Assembly: GCF_010093595.1 (NCBI RefSeq)
Contig: NW_022985461.1
Location: forward strand, 528,999 to 592,998
Source: Mytilinidion resinicola
Taxonomy: Eukaryota; Ascomycota; Dothideomycetes; Mytilinidiales; Mytilinidiaceae
Reading direction: 5' to 3'
Length of the DNA: 64,000 bases
Part shown: in pieces, positions 11,179-22,363 of the stretch
How the letters are laid out: each line of letters starts with the position of its first letter
Numbering within the stretch: the stretch's first letter is position 1
Translations under genes and position numbers: made by a program
The notes under the pieces: generated by a model
The model's database searches: none
What the model was told of the DNA's origin: nothing
The model's input: only the letters and a program-made list of their open reading frames with translations

Positions 11179-12949
11179 ATTCTACGCGTTCACTACTACG
11201 GAAAAGTCTTTCATTCGCTATTTTTGTCTTCTTAGGATCTCCTTGGATCAACCGGGATGATGGACTACACATGCATCTCAGCATCGGCGTAAGGGCAGGG
11301 GTTTCTGGTGCGTTGTCTGGCTGGCTGGCAGCATTTTTGTTCAAGTACGGATAAAGTAAACCGTTGTAATCTGGAACCGCTTCCCAGGTGGGCGCGTTTA
11401 TCCCTTTGTGTGTGCGCATCAGCTTCCTATTGGACGATGGGCTGTAATCATAGTGTAGGTGTCTTAACTGGTGAATGATAGAAAATACGGGATGGAGCTA
11501 TTGGAGGTATAGCATGGACAATGGATTCTTTGGTCTCTATGCATCGTCGTGGAAGTGGTTTCACTAACTGGCGTTTGGTATAGAGCCGCACTACGCCGAG
11601 ACCACAAGTTTTACTTTTAGGAGCTGATGTCACACTTTATCTATGAAGGGAAGATGCTAACCTCCATTCCTACATTTAAGTAAACCTCATCGCCATTCTC
11701 TGACAATGACCAGCACAAATATCCACGTCCACCAACCCCAACCACCACAGAATGGCGAGACCATCAGGCTCCTCAGATAGTCGATTTGATACCACGACAC
11801 AAGGCCCAGCCATCGCTTGAAGCTGTCAACGTCTTGACGACACTCCAATTCTTTCCAGCTCATTCATCCACACAACAAGTTTTTTTGATCTCCCCAACTC
11901 CAAGACTACAGTCATGACACAATCCACAACGGGCGACCATTGAGTCCTTCCATGCTTGGTTTGAAACCACCCCCACTCAACTTATGAAGTGGACCTCCGG
12001 GCGATTTTGATCCCGCTGCCCACTCCCACCTCCATAGCCCCTGCAGAAGAAAAGGCGAGGAGGTGGGGAGAGAAAGGCATTTATAATCGAAGACCCATGC
12101 GGATGGCTTGGCGCTTACGAGAGGCACGTGGTATGGGTCTGCTTGGGTACTAAGTAGACCAACCGCGATCAGGAGAGGGAACTCTTGACTTGGAAAACGA
12201 TGAGTGGTGGTTCAATATCACGTGATGACTACTTGAGCGCATTGTCCTTACTTTTCCAATTTCAATCCAGTGTCGAAAGAGTAGTTGTTTAGAATCACGT
12301 GATGCATACTGGGGCACTGGCCACTCTTTTACTCCGAAAATTTCTTTTATCGACCACTAGTTACGCGACATCTGTCGTCCGCATTAATAATTCGAAACTA
12401 TCGGGACATCACAAGATGCTCACTTCACTTACTCATCGCTCTGCTGCTAGGACTGGCGGTTCATCAGCCTTGACCGCCGTACAAGACCGAGACCTGGAAT
12501 AGCGATTAGTTTTCAAGAAATCCGACAAATGCAGAATAAGTTTCGGAAACACCTCAGTCTTGGTGCCAAGTATATCTGTTGGCTATAGACGACGTATTGG
12601 TCAATATCTTTGGAGTCTACCTATAATAGGAAGGTTATCTATGTCCTCCAGCATTTTGTACCCCGCTTCCCAATGCAACTGTTCTGCAAGACTTATCGGG
12701 TGTCAGCATTTCTGTAGTCCAGCCGTAAATATGGTATGGAGATCCTCTAAGACAGGAAGGTTATGTGCTTGAAAGGATACTGTCAACCTGATGTGATATG
12801 TCGTTATGTAGACTTATCCGCATCCCGGTTTCCACTACCCGCATCAGCGAAGTCATTCCTACCTTCAACTTCGTAACCTTTTTGCTTCTCGAATTATCCA
12901 GTAGTGTCTCTATTCTTCTGTTCTGTCTTTTGATTACTTAAATTGTGTA
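11179..12949. other. Gene-poor interval downstream of GDT1
   Basis: About 1.8 kb without a recognisable gene on either strand. It holds two ATCACGTGAT palindromes 77 bp apart (12217-12226 and 12294-12303) and a further CACGTG at about 12125. Confidence 0.5.
12217..12303. promoter_or_regulatory. Paired ATCACGTGAT palindromes
   Basis: Two identical 10-bp palindromes at 12217-12226 and 12294-12303. CACGTG is the binding core of bHLH factors such as Cbf1. No intact gene start lies immediately downstream; the nearest is the decayed UstYa-like gene about 650 bp away. Confidence 0.4.
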
Positions 12950-12953
12950 AGAT

Positions 12954-13922
12954 GGCCATGCTGGAGAACAAGCCCACAACGATATAGTCCCATTGCAGAG
13001 GAAGAGGACGAATCATCCCGAACATCCGAGCAGGATGAACTGCCTCACTGCGATACCTTACCAAAGTGGCCAATACGCACAACCTCTACCAGAGCTCGGG
13101 TCCTGATGGCTCTCGGGATTGGCCTCTTTCTTGTCGTGTACTCAGCGCTTCTCATTACACTTACTTCGATGTGGTGGAGGAAGGAAAGATTGCACGGTCC
13201 AGGAGTCATTGATAGTAAGCTCTCCAAGGAGATTCACGCTTGAATGATGTGCTCCTAAATCTGTGCCAGCCCCTCTTCGACCGTTCATGCATTACGAGCC
13301 GACTATGCTTCTTGGGCACTTACTCGTTCATGCATCAACTGCATTGCCTGGTATGCTTCCCTTATTACTCCCTCCCTCCGCTATCCTCCTGGCAAAGTTT
13401 CAGAAACGCGTGCATCACTCGTATTGGCCGGATCGATACTATCCCAATATAACGGAAGTGGAGGAAAACAATCTGCAAGAGTATAATCGTGTGTTACCTT
13501 CATATTCATCCGCAAAATCGGAGCTAACAAGGCTTATTTTACAGTGCATTGCTTGCAGATGCTGATGAACGTCGTTATGTGCAAAGCAGACGCAGATCCG
13601 GAAACCCTACGATGGGTAGAAGAGAGCAAGTTCCCGCTCGGTAATCGCACCTCACCGCATGAGTGCGTCAATTGGGATACGTTAAGGGAGGGCACGAAGC
13701 GGAGCCGTGTTGATCCGTTTGCGCCTGGAGTTCTAGTTCATCCGAAATTTGGTAAGATTGCATCTAGCACGTTCCTGGGTAATCAGCGCTAACTAGGAAG
13801 TTTTACAGGACCAGTAGTACCGGACGGCAGAGAGACTATAATAGGAGATGAAAATAGGCAGAGGTTTGTAATAAATGGGACAACCGTGTTCATCCCGGAG
13901 AACGAGAATAATGGCAGATAGA
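12954..13922 (+). pseudogene. UstYa-like (DUF3328) gene, decayed
   Basis: Remnant of the fungal UstYa oxidase-like family, which modifies ribosomal peptides and other metabolites. Seen in order: an acidic N-terminus (RYSPIAEEEDESS), a membrane anchor (VLMALGIGLFLVVYSALLIT) and WWRK; after an intron (13215-13269) the first family motif HQLHCL; after a second intron (13351 to about 13396) FQKRVHHSYWPDRYYPNIT; then HCLQMLMNVVMCKADADPE and SPHECVNWDTLREGT; and a last exon ending IPENENNGR. Three defects are visible: the ATG at 12954 runs into TAG 33 bases later because of a one-base shift, the join between the membrane exon and the HQLHCL exon is out of frame, and about 70 residues expected between anchor and HQLHCL are missing. 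The second motif lacks its first His. Confidence 0.6.
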
Positions 13923-13934
13923 GCATGTTCAACG

Positions 13935-14575
13935 GTCACTACACCAATTGTTGCTCGACTTCAAGGACTGTGCTGTATGGAAGCAAGCCGCGGTAGTAGT
14001 CCAACACTAAGTCAGCGCAGATGCGCACCTTCCACTTTCTGTATAGCATCTTTCCACATATTCTACAAACACGCCAGACTCTCCCCTCCAGTTTCACATC
14101 TCCAGACTATGCGAGGCGTTTTCCAGCTTATAGCCGAGGTCTCTTCCCAGAACGCTAGCTCTAAGTGGATGTCGGCCCGCTCCTTCTGAGGCTCGAGCTA
14201 CGGAACAGTCTCCCACACCCTACAGCCACCCCTTGGTATCGTCACCCGCGGCTCGAAGGCCTATTCCGCGGAGAATTCTTGATTGGCGGAACTCGTTTCA
14301 TGGATTTGGTCCCGCTCTCCGCACGAAACCTCCCTGCTAGGCCCATCACTCGATCCCGAGCCGCTTCACGTGGCATACACTAGGACTGGGAATCGTCTAT
14401 TCGGAGGCGGAAGGCATACTTCTACGAGCAGTTATATACATCATAATAGGACTATGCTTCGATGCGGGGTCCCCAGGATGTCCAGATCATCATATGGATG
14501 GTTAGGATATAAAAGAGATGTGTTACCAGCATATTGATCGATCACCTCAATTGTTCTCCGTGGTTGGCTTCCAGG
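13935..14575. other. Interval between UstYa relic and GH53 gene
   Basis: No gene is recognised. One open stretch near 14370-14500 reads hydrophobically (GIVYSEAEGILLRAVIYIII) and could be a fragment of a membrane protein, but it has no assignable family. Confidence 0.3.
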
Positions 14576-15860
14576 ATGCTTTTGGTTGAAACGCTTATTG
14601 CGCTTTTGCTACTTGGATCGGCTTTTGCCTTTGCCTTCCCTGCATCCGAGGCAAATGGAGGTGGGCATGGTGGACAGAACGCCCAATCTGTCTTCTATCA
14701 AGGACATGACCTCTCCAGCCTTGGGATAATGGAGCAGGGAGGTGCAGTATACCATGACACTGCTCGACACAACCAGACTCGGGCCGCAGAGGATATCTTG
14801 GGAGATGGGGGGATGAACACTGTTAGATTACGGTACATATACGCACTCATTTTCTAGTGCCCTCCCCTCACTGCCATCTCCTTTCAGTACTCCTACAACA
14901 TCACGATTCTCCAAGCTAACACTTACCTTCTTCAGCCTCTGGGTCAACCCCATTCCTGGTCAATACGATCTCTCTTACGTCCTTGCCCTCGCCGAACGCT
15001 TTGCTAAGAAGAAATATCACATCTACCTCGACTTCCACTTCTCCGACAACTGGGCCGACCCACACCACAACATTGCCCCAGCCGCGTGGCCTACCACCCT
15101 TCCCGCGCTCTCCAGCACCCTCCGCACTTACGTCCGCGAGACCATCATGACCTTCAAGCACGCCGGCGTCGACCTCAGCCTCGTCAGCCTGGGCAACGAA
15201 ATCCGCAACGGCATGCTCTGGCCCCTCGGCCAAGTCGACGTCGACATCACACCTCACGCCGCTCTCGTCTCGAACTTCACGAATCTAGCCACGCTGTACG
15301 CCGCCGCGCGTTCAGGCGTGACCGATGCCGTCAACGCCGGGGCCGCGAAGCCGCAGGTTCTGATCCACATCGACAACGGGTGGAACGTAACTCTGCAGAC
15401 GACGTGGTTCAACGCGCTGACCGCAACCGGAAAAGTGAAGGTCGCGGATTGGGATGTTTTCGCGTTCAGTTTCTACCCTTTCTACGGCACGGACGCCACG
15501 CTCGCCAATCTCCAGAATAGCTTGCATACGCTGGCGCGGCATTATGGCAAACCGCTTCACGTTGTCGAGACAGATTGGCCGGCGATCTGCAGCGGGTCTG
15601 ATGCACCGGAGCTTAGTGAGCCGAGTGTGCCGATCAGTGCGAAGGGGCAGACGGAGTGGGTGCACGATGTGATCAAGGTAGTGAAAGGGGTACCAGGGGG
15701 CTTGGGGCAGGGGTTCAACTACTGGGAGCCGGCTTGGTTGAATTCGACGAGTTTGGGGAGTGCGTGTCAGGATGCGATTTTGTTTGATACGGATTGGAGT
15801 CGGTATCCTCAGATGGAGGCGTATTCGAGGGAGAGTGTGGATATGTTGAAGGGGGTCTGA
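14576..15860 (+). CDS. Arabinogalactan endo-beta-1,4-galactanase (GH53), secreted
   Basis: Glycoside hydrolase family 53 enzyme that cleaves beta-1,4-galactan side chains of pectin outside the cell. Exons are 14576-14832 and 14936-15860, 393 residues. A signal peptide (MLLVETLIALLLLGSAFAFA) precedes the (beta/alpha)8 domain, with GHDLSSLGIMEQGG, MNTVRLRLWVNP (Arg codon split by the intron) and HIYLDFHFSDNWADP. The catalytic acid/base is Glu174 in LGNEIRNGMLWP, and the nucleophile is Glu297 in HVVETDWPA. QGFNYWEPAWLN near the C-terminus is also typical. The ATG at 14576 is preferred because it begins the signal peptide. It lies between two decayed accessory genes but is itself intact. Confidence 0.93.
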
Positions 15861-16046
15861 GCTCTTAAAAGATTGGTTCTACTGGTCATCTTGTCATCAA
15901 AGAACCAGAGACTTCGCCATTGAGTCCTCACCCTGTGTCGGCATTCCCGGTTTCTGGCTCACGCAATTGTGCATATAAAGGAGAGCACGTTGCTATTAGT
16001 GTCTAACTACCTACGCATCGAAGCTGTATGAGAGGCCTTGGAGACC

Positions 16047-17805
16047 CTAGGCATGCTGCACCATGTAGGCTAATTCAGTCCTGGGCAAGATAATAGGCTC
16101 TTTTTGGGAAGCAACCATGGTAAATTGCTCGAAAGCGTATGCTAGGCCGATGAGTTTCTCCTCGGAGAACTTGCGGCCAATGAAGCAAAGGCCGAAACTT
16201 CAGATGGTCAGCATTGCTCACAATGATGTTGGATCGGAAATCGCGTACGGTACATTTGGGGCTTCATCGATCAGATCTCCCCTCGGATTTTTTAGTGACA
16301 GGGGTGCCCGGTGGTAGGAATCCCATTGGAACAGTGATAGTCAAATGCCCAGCGAATCCTGGGATATCCGAACAGATGACAGATGGAAGAATGAGGGCAT
16401 CAGCTGTGACTGCCTCCAACGCCCCATCAATGCCGCCCTCGGCTCCCAAGTACTTCATCTGCTTCGAAGCGGCCGCAACCTCGGGTGAATTGAAGCGAAG
16501 AGCCTTCTCGACGTTCTCGAAAACTGCAATATTGTGCGATGGATATTCTTCCAGAGGGTTTGGCTTTGTACATTCAATCATATCCTTAATGCTATGGATG
16601 TTTTTGGGATTGATGGATAGTTCTTTGAAGAATTTTGCTATATCTAATCCGTACTCGGAAGGTCCGTAGATGGCTTGTGGTGCCTTGCTGTACACATCGT
16701 CGTACGCTGGATAATTGGCATTTTCCACAATAGTTGCTCCGTTCTTCTGCATTAACAGAGCTGCGTCTCCGAAAGCCTTCATGATTGCGGCCATGTTGAT
16801 GTTGACTCCGATGGGATTATTCAGGCCGTTTCTAGGGATTCCGATCCGAGCATTGCGTAGAGCATTTCGATTACAAGACTTTGCGTAGTCAGGCATCTTC
16901 TTGAACGGAACCAATTTTGTTACTGTATCGAGCTTGCTCTTCCCAGCCATAAAAGTTAAAAGGATTGCAGTATCCTTGATGGTCGAGGTCATCGGGCCTA
17001 CAGCACGTCGAGATTTTGCGACGATAACATTGTCTTTCGCCACTGGCTCAGCAGTAGGCTTGATGCTCACGATGTTGCTTTCCATGGCTGGATATGTAAT
17101 ACTCCCTACCGTCTACGTCGAAAGGTCAGTTCTCAAAGCATAGAGGCGACGGGGGCTCTCGATACTCTGACCTCAACGCCGATCGTGGCGACTGCTAACC
17201 CCATAGCCATGGCCGTAGCAGAACCACTAGAGCTCCTACACAGATCCTGCTGGAGGGTGTAAACCCCGTATGCTTGACCGCCCCATGAGCTCCAGCCATT
17301 TGAAGCGTTGTCAGCAGACGATCGTCCGTTGTCCCACTGAGACATGTTGGACTTTTCAAGAATGATGGCTCTAGCTTGTCGAAGTCTGACAGTCATAGAT
17401 GCCTCATTCTTCGTTTTGGCACCTGCGAGACAGTAAGAACCGGCCGTGTTGTTCATGCCATGTGCGCTGATTGAGTCCTTGACAAGGATCGGAATTCCAT
17501 GAAGAAGACTTTCGAATTGCATTGATTAGCGCGTACTCGAATTTTTAAGACTTGAATGGGATGAAACGCACCTCTTTGGGCCAGAGACCTCTCTCTCGCG
17601 GTCCAGAGCTCGGGCAATGCCAAGGGCATCTGGGTTGATCTCAACGACTGCGTGTGTCCGATCATTAACTTCAGCAATTCTGACAAGAAATGTGCGAACG
17701 AGGTCTTCTGATGTATAAGAGCCGTTGGCCAGACACTTCTGGAAAGTCTCAATTGAAGATCCTCGAATTGGATGGTACGACGGTGGTGTTGGATGTGCTA
17801 CTCAT
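16047..17805 (-). pseudogene. Amidase-signature enzyme with multiple frame breaks
   Basis: Fungal amidase (amidase-signature family, Ser-cisSer-Lys). The triad regions are present: Lys in GIPILVKDSIS, cis-Ser in CRSSSGSATAMAM, nucleophile Ser in ETVGSITYPAM. Three introns fit well: 17509-17571, 17113-17171 and 16198-16248; the last joins PNVP to FGLCFIGRKFSEEKL. Frame breaks: near 17754-17768 the sequence lacks two single T residues in short T runs, so the start MSSTSNTTVVPSN runs into a stop; near 16275-16285 one extra base in a GGGGA run shifts the frame before the C-terminus. The gene ends in TAG at 16047. Breaks at short homopolymers could be real decay or assembly error. Confidence 0.75.
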
Positions 17806-18585
17806 GGAACGAGTTATTAATATGAACCGACGAAAATGGACGTTGACTACTAACACCAAAACCCGAACCCGAACTACATTAGAATCAGAGCGCACAGAGT
17901 GAGAAGTGACCACTTCACAGAGAACAGCTTGATCCGTGACATTTTTCTGGAGAATGTAACGTGTCTCTTCGGGGGTGAAAATCATGGTCGTTTCGATCGT
18001 GAAAGTAGTCAAGGTTAGGTAGGATATTGTCAAAGCGTCTATAGCTACTCCGTACGTATGTGGCACAAATTATGCACGGCCTAACCCTAGCCAAGGCACA
18101 ATCTTCTTCACCAACTGTGACAAAAGTAAAGGAATGTAGAAGCAGGAAGGCTACACGTGTTCCTACCCAATATGGTGTATTCATCGCTATCCCCTTCAAG
18201 TAACTCTGAAATGCATATCGAGCATATCACATAAGAAACCGAGGGTTTGAAAGTTACATGCTTGCATGTTGACATTTGATTGACTTTGTAAGCTTGAATC
18301 ATGTGACTATCCCTTCAATGGGTGATCGTTTATCCGCCCTACTAACGGAAAGTCCCGAGGCGTCAAATGCCTGTTCCTGTTGCCGGCCATGCTTCTCCAC
18401 ATCGTAACCCCGGAGCTAGGTAAATGCCAGGACCCTCAATTCTTCGAGTCGCCATGGCCACTTCTTCCGTGGCGATTCCTGGTTGGAAACCTGGTGACTG
18501 AGCCTCTTTTCCTTTGCCCTTTTTCTACAGCATTTCCCTTGAATTTTCTCCATTTCAAGCTTCATAGCCATATAGAACCGCCACA
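17806..18585. other. Intergenic region between amidase and thiolase
   Basis: No recognisable gene. The last 200 bp form a pyrimidine-rich leader before the thiolase start codon. Confidence 0.4.
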
Positions 18586-19882
18586 ATGGCCTCCTTCATC
18601 CAAAAAGGCGCAAAGAACATCCTCCAAAAGAGCCCCCACGACGTCGTCTTCCTCTCCGCCCTCCGAACACCCGTAACGCGAGCAAAGAAAGGCGGACTCC
18701 GAGATGCTTACGACCACGAGCTCCTCGCCGCCGTAACCACCCCAAACCTCCCCCATACCCTCAGCACCCCTAACATGCTCCCTCCAGGTCCTCAAAGCAA
18801 CCCTAACCGCCAACCCCACCCTCGATCCCTCCAAAATCAACGACATCTGCATCGGCACCGTCCTCTCCGAGCTCGGCGGCTCCAAAGCCGGCCGCATGGC
18901 CGCCGCCCACATCGGCATCCCCACGACCACGTCCTTCCACACGCTCAACCGCGCGTGCGCCTCGGGCCTCAGCGCCGTCACGACCGTCGCGCACGCCATC
19001 GCCGTCGGCAGCATCACCGTCGGCATCGGCGGCGGCATGGAGAGCATGACACGCAACTACGGCTCGCGCGCGATCCCCACGCAACTCTGGAGCGATCTGA
19101 AAGACAGCCCGGTGAGAGATGCAAGGGACTGCATCATGAACATGGGCCTCACGGCCGAGAACGTGGCGGAGCGGTACGGCGTGAACCGCGCGGACCAGGA
19201 TGCGTTTGCGGCGCGCAGCCAGCAGAAGGCCGCGCGCGCACAACAAGAGGGGTTCTTCGACAAGGAGATCGTGCCGGTGACGACGCGGTGGGTGCCGGAC
19301 CCCGCCGTGCCGGAGGCGCAGGAGAGCATTACGGTCTCGAAGGACGACGGGATCAGGCCGACGACGACGGCGGAGAAGCTGGGGGCCATGAAGCCCGCGT
19401 TTAAGGAGGACGGGACCAGCACGGCGGGGAATAGCTCGCAGGTATCTGATGGCGCGGCGGCGGCGCTGATGATGCGGCGGAGTACGGCGCAGGAGCTGGG
19501 CTTGTCGGGGTCGATTATTGGGAAGTGGGCGGGCTCGCAGGTGGCCGGGTGCAGGCCGGATGAGATGGGGGTGGGGCCTGCGGTGGCGATTCCGAAGCTG
19601 CTGGAGTACACGGGCGTGGCGAAGGAGGAGATTGGGATTTGGGAGATCAATGAGGCGTTTGCGAGTCAGGCACTATATTGCATCCGGGAATTGGGGTTGG
19701 ATGAGGAGAAGATTAATCCGAAGGGGGGAGCGATTGCGTTGGGGCATCCGCTGGGTGCGACGGGTGGGAGGATGCTGGCGACGCTGTTGCATGAGATGGA
19801 GAGGCAGACGGAGGAGCTGGGGGTGATTAGTATGTGTATTGGGACGGGGATGGGGATGGCGAGCTTGATTGTGAGGGAGTAG
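18586..19882 (+). CDS. 3-ketoacyl-CoA / acetyl-CoA acyltransferase (thiolase)
   Basis: Thiolase superfamily enzyme that catalyses thiolytic cleavage or Claisen condensation of acyl-CoA. Exons are 18586-18732 and 18788-19882, 413 residues. The nucleophile is Cys106 in LNRACASGLSAV; the second active-site His is in GHPLGATGGRM, and the acid/base Cys in CIGTGMGMASL near the C-terminus. GGMESMTRNYGSRAIPT and WEINEAFASQAL are also diagnostic. The N-terminus (MASFIQKGAKNILQKSPHDV) is that of the fungal beta-oxidation thiolase group. I see no certain PTS1 (the protein ends IVRE) or PTS2, so compartment and substrate length are uncertain. The GC-rich coding sequence is intact. Confidence 0.88.
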
Positions 19883-20589
19883 ATTGGAGCATATTCATTG
19901 ATAGCATATTTGCCATAGATCTGATTTCTACAGTCAATTCTGTAGTAAGAAGTGACTACCACACGTGCCCCACTGCGCCGACGCTGCGTCTATGAAAACC
20001 TATTTCACACGGTTAGATCTGTAACTCTTTGTAACATATCCGAGCAATACGTGTCTTGGGTGTTTTGACCCGTTCTCATAGGCCTCCGCGGTCAGAAGTG
20101 TTGCAAAGAGTCACAGATCTAACCGTGTAGAAAGATTTTTGTTAGACGCGACGTCTACGCGGTGCGGTACAACTAGTGTATGAGGTAGCGGCACTCTATT
20201 GCAAATATTCACGGATCTAACCGCTTGAATTCTTTTCAGTAGGTAGGGCGTAGAGTTAGCGTGGGAGGGACCTCCTGACGACATCACATCACGAATTCCA
20301 CACGCGCACAGATGCTTGACAAGATGTACGATCCACATAACCCGCTCTTCATGCTTCTACCCTAAATACATACGCACGCAGAGCAAAAGCGCAAGTAGCC
20401 GGAGATCGGCCACGGGAAAGCAGCCAAAAATTGGAGGCTACAGTAATACAAAACCACAACGCGTGTTCCAGGGGAAAGCGGTATGACAGACGATAGACCG
20501 GCCATTGCTTCCTACAAGCCTCATATACCGGTACCCACAATCATTACGGGAAAGGGGCGGAACGCTAGGAGCAGGAGAAAAAGGGTCAT
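19883..20589. other. Intergenic region with inverted repeats, thiolase to LSC2
   Basis: Convergent 3' ends. Contains the inverted-repeat element at 20007-20128 and a third related arm at about 20201-20237. No gene. Confidence 0.5.
20007..20128. mobile_element. Inverted-repeat element (GGTTAGATC family)
   Basis: The left arm at 20007-20034 (ACACGGTTAGATCTGTAACT, then CTTTGTAAC) is the reverse complement of the right arm at about 20098-20128 (TTGCAAAGAGTCACAGATCT, then AACCGTG) except for two transitions. The spacer is about 65 bp. A third copy of the right arm (TTGCAAATATTCACGGATCT, then AACCG) lies at about 20201-20225. No coding capacity; it fits a MITE remnant. Confidence 0.55.
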
Positions 20590-22115
20590 TTAGATACCGA
20601 GGGTGAACTCAACGCCAACGTCAATGTCGCGGGCCATCTTCACGACCTTTGAAAATTGGACCGACTTTTCGGCTGCGGTTTGGAGGTCGTCGATGGAGAA
20701 GATCTTGAGACCGGACTCGTTGATCAGTTTGTGTGCGGCTTCCATGTTGGTTCCTTGTAGTCGTGCAATGACCGGTGTCCGTAGGTGCATGCTCTCAACG
20801 ACGCTGATGAGGCCCTTGGCAATATCATCGCACCTGACAATGCCGCCGAAGATGTTCACAAAGATGGCCGTGACCTTGGGATCGCTGGTGATGAGGTCGA
20901 AAGCCTGCTTGATAGCCTTCGGGGTCGCTCCGCCGCCCACGTCCAAGAAGTTAGCGGGGGCGCCGCCGTTCAGTTTGATGATATCCATGGTAGCCATGGC
21001 CAAACCGGCACCGTTGACCAAGCATCCGATATCACCATCGAGCTTGATGAAGTTGAGACCGGATTCACCGGCCTTGACCTCATCAGCATCCTCTTGGGAG
21101 ATGTCGCGCCAGCTGAAGATCTCCTTCTGGCGGAACTCCGCGTTGTCGTCGAAGCCGAGCTTGGCGTCCATACAGAGGACCTGGTGGTCGCTGGTCTCAG
21201 AAAGAGGATTGATCTCGATCTGGGTAGCATCGCGCTCGTTGAAGACCTTGTATAGCTTCTGGATGGTGTCCTTAGCGTCCTCTATGCACTGCTCGGAGAA
21301 ACCAAGTTCGGTAGCAATATTTCGCGCCATCTCGTCCGTAACGCCAATGTGGATATCAACTGGGGTTGTGATGATGGCCTCTGGGTGGTCCTTTGCGACA
21401 GTCTCGATGTCCATGCCACCTTGCGACGAAGCGACAATAACGGGGCCTTGGGTTGCGCGGTCCATGAGGATAGCTAGGTAGAACTCCCGCCGGGCAAACT
21501 TCCGCTCTACGACGTATACTGCATTGCAAGGGCGGCCTCCAGCTCCTGTCTGCTTAGTGATGAGCTTGTGGCCGATCATCTGGTCGGCGAGGATGCCAGC
21601 TTCTCGAGGTCTGCAGTATTGTCAGATCCATATACCATGCATAGATATTGGCAGCGTACGAGTAGACGACTCTGACACCGCCTTTGAAGCCATTGTCGAA
21701 TGTGCCCTTTCCTCGACCTCCTGCCAACACCTGTGCCTTTATAACAATATCGTCACCTCCTATGTTCTTCGCGATCTTCTCAGCACCCTCTCCCGTGGTA
21801 GCTACGTCGCCAGCCGGGACGCCAATGCCATACTATATCCCTCGTTAGTGACGGGTTCGGTTCTGGATAACGAGAGGGATCGCATACCGTCTCTAGTAGC
21901 TTTGCAGACCTGTATTCATGTATCGAGAGGGCCCTGCTTTGTTGGAACACCGCACTCCTCAATGGCGTCTTCGATCAAAATATTAGCACCGATTTATGGG
22001 TATATCGCGGGCCTGCGTAAGAGGCGTCGGGGGCGCTGGGGGTCTCGAAGGAGGTACCTACAGTCGCAGCGCGCACAGCGCTGGCTGCCGGTCGGCAACG
22101 GGCAAGCTTATACAT
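20590..22115 (-). CDS. LSC2: Succinate-CoA ligase beta subunit, mitochondrial
   Basis: TCA-cycle enzyme that converts succinyl-CoA to succinate with nucleotide phosphorylation in the mitochondrial matrix. Exons are 22062-22115, 21888-21968, 21660-21832 and 20590-21610, 442 residues. Exon 1 encodes a basic presequence ([18 protein letters not shown]); mature-type sequence begins [15 protein letters not shown]. The ATP-grasp domain contains [14 protein letters not shown] and [12 protein letters not shown]; the C-terminal ligase domain contains [13 protein letters not shown] and [17 protein letters not shown]. The donor at 22061 (GTAGGT) was chosen because it keeps the frame. The gene shares a 248-bp promoter with the DUF3245-like gene. 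Intact. Confidence 0.92.
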
Positions 22116-22363
22116 CGCCAACTACGTATATGAACGAGACGGAGGGCAGGTGGTGGAGGGAGGGCTGGATAGGTGGCTGTAGGTCCTGTCGCGGCTATCT
22201 TTGCGGAGGTGTGAGGTTGGCCAAAGCTAGTGGCCTCTCATTGGCCGAGCGAATTTTGCAGGCTCTCAGTCTCCGAGGTCTGCTTTCGTCGACGGAGAAC
22301 CACGGCGAGATTCAGCTATTTGACACACTGCTGCCCAACCTTCCCTCCTCTCCGGGCCTCAAG
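22116..22363. promoter_or_regulatory. Shared divergent promoter, LSC2 and DUF3245-like gene
   Basis: The 248 bp between two start codons on opposite strands. No clear TATA box. Confidence 0.5.

Noticed and set aside
12954..17805. UstYa relic, GH53 and amidase as one biosynthetic gene cluster
   Set aside because: No peptide precursor with repeated cores, tyrosinase, P450, transporter or regulator is seen; GH53 is a pectin enzyme and the amidase is broken.
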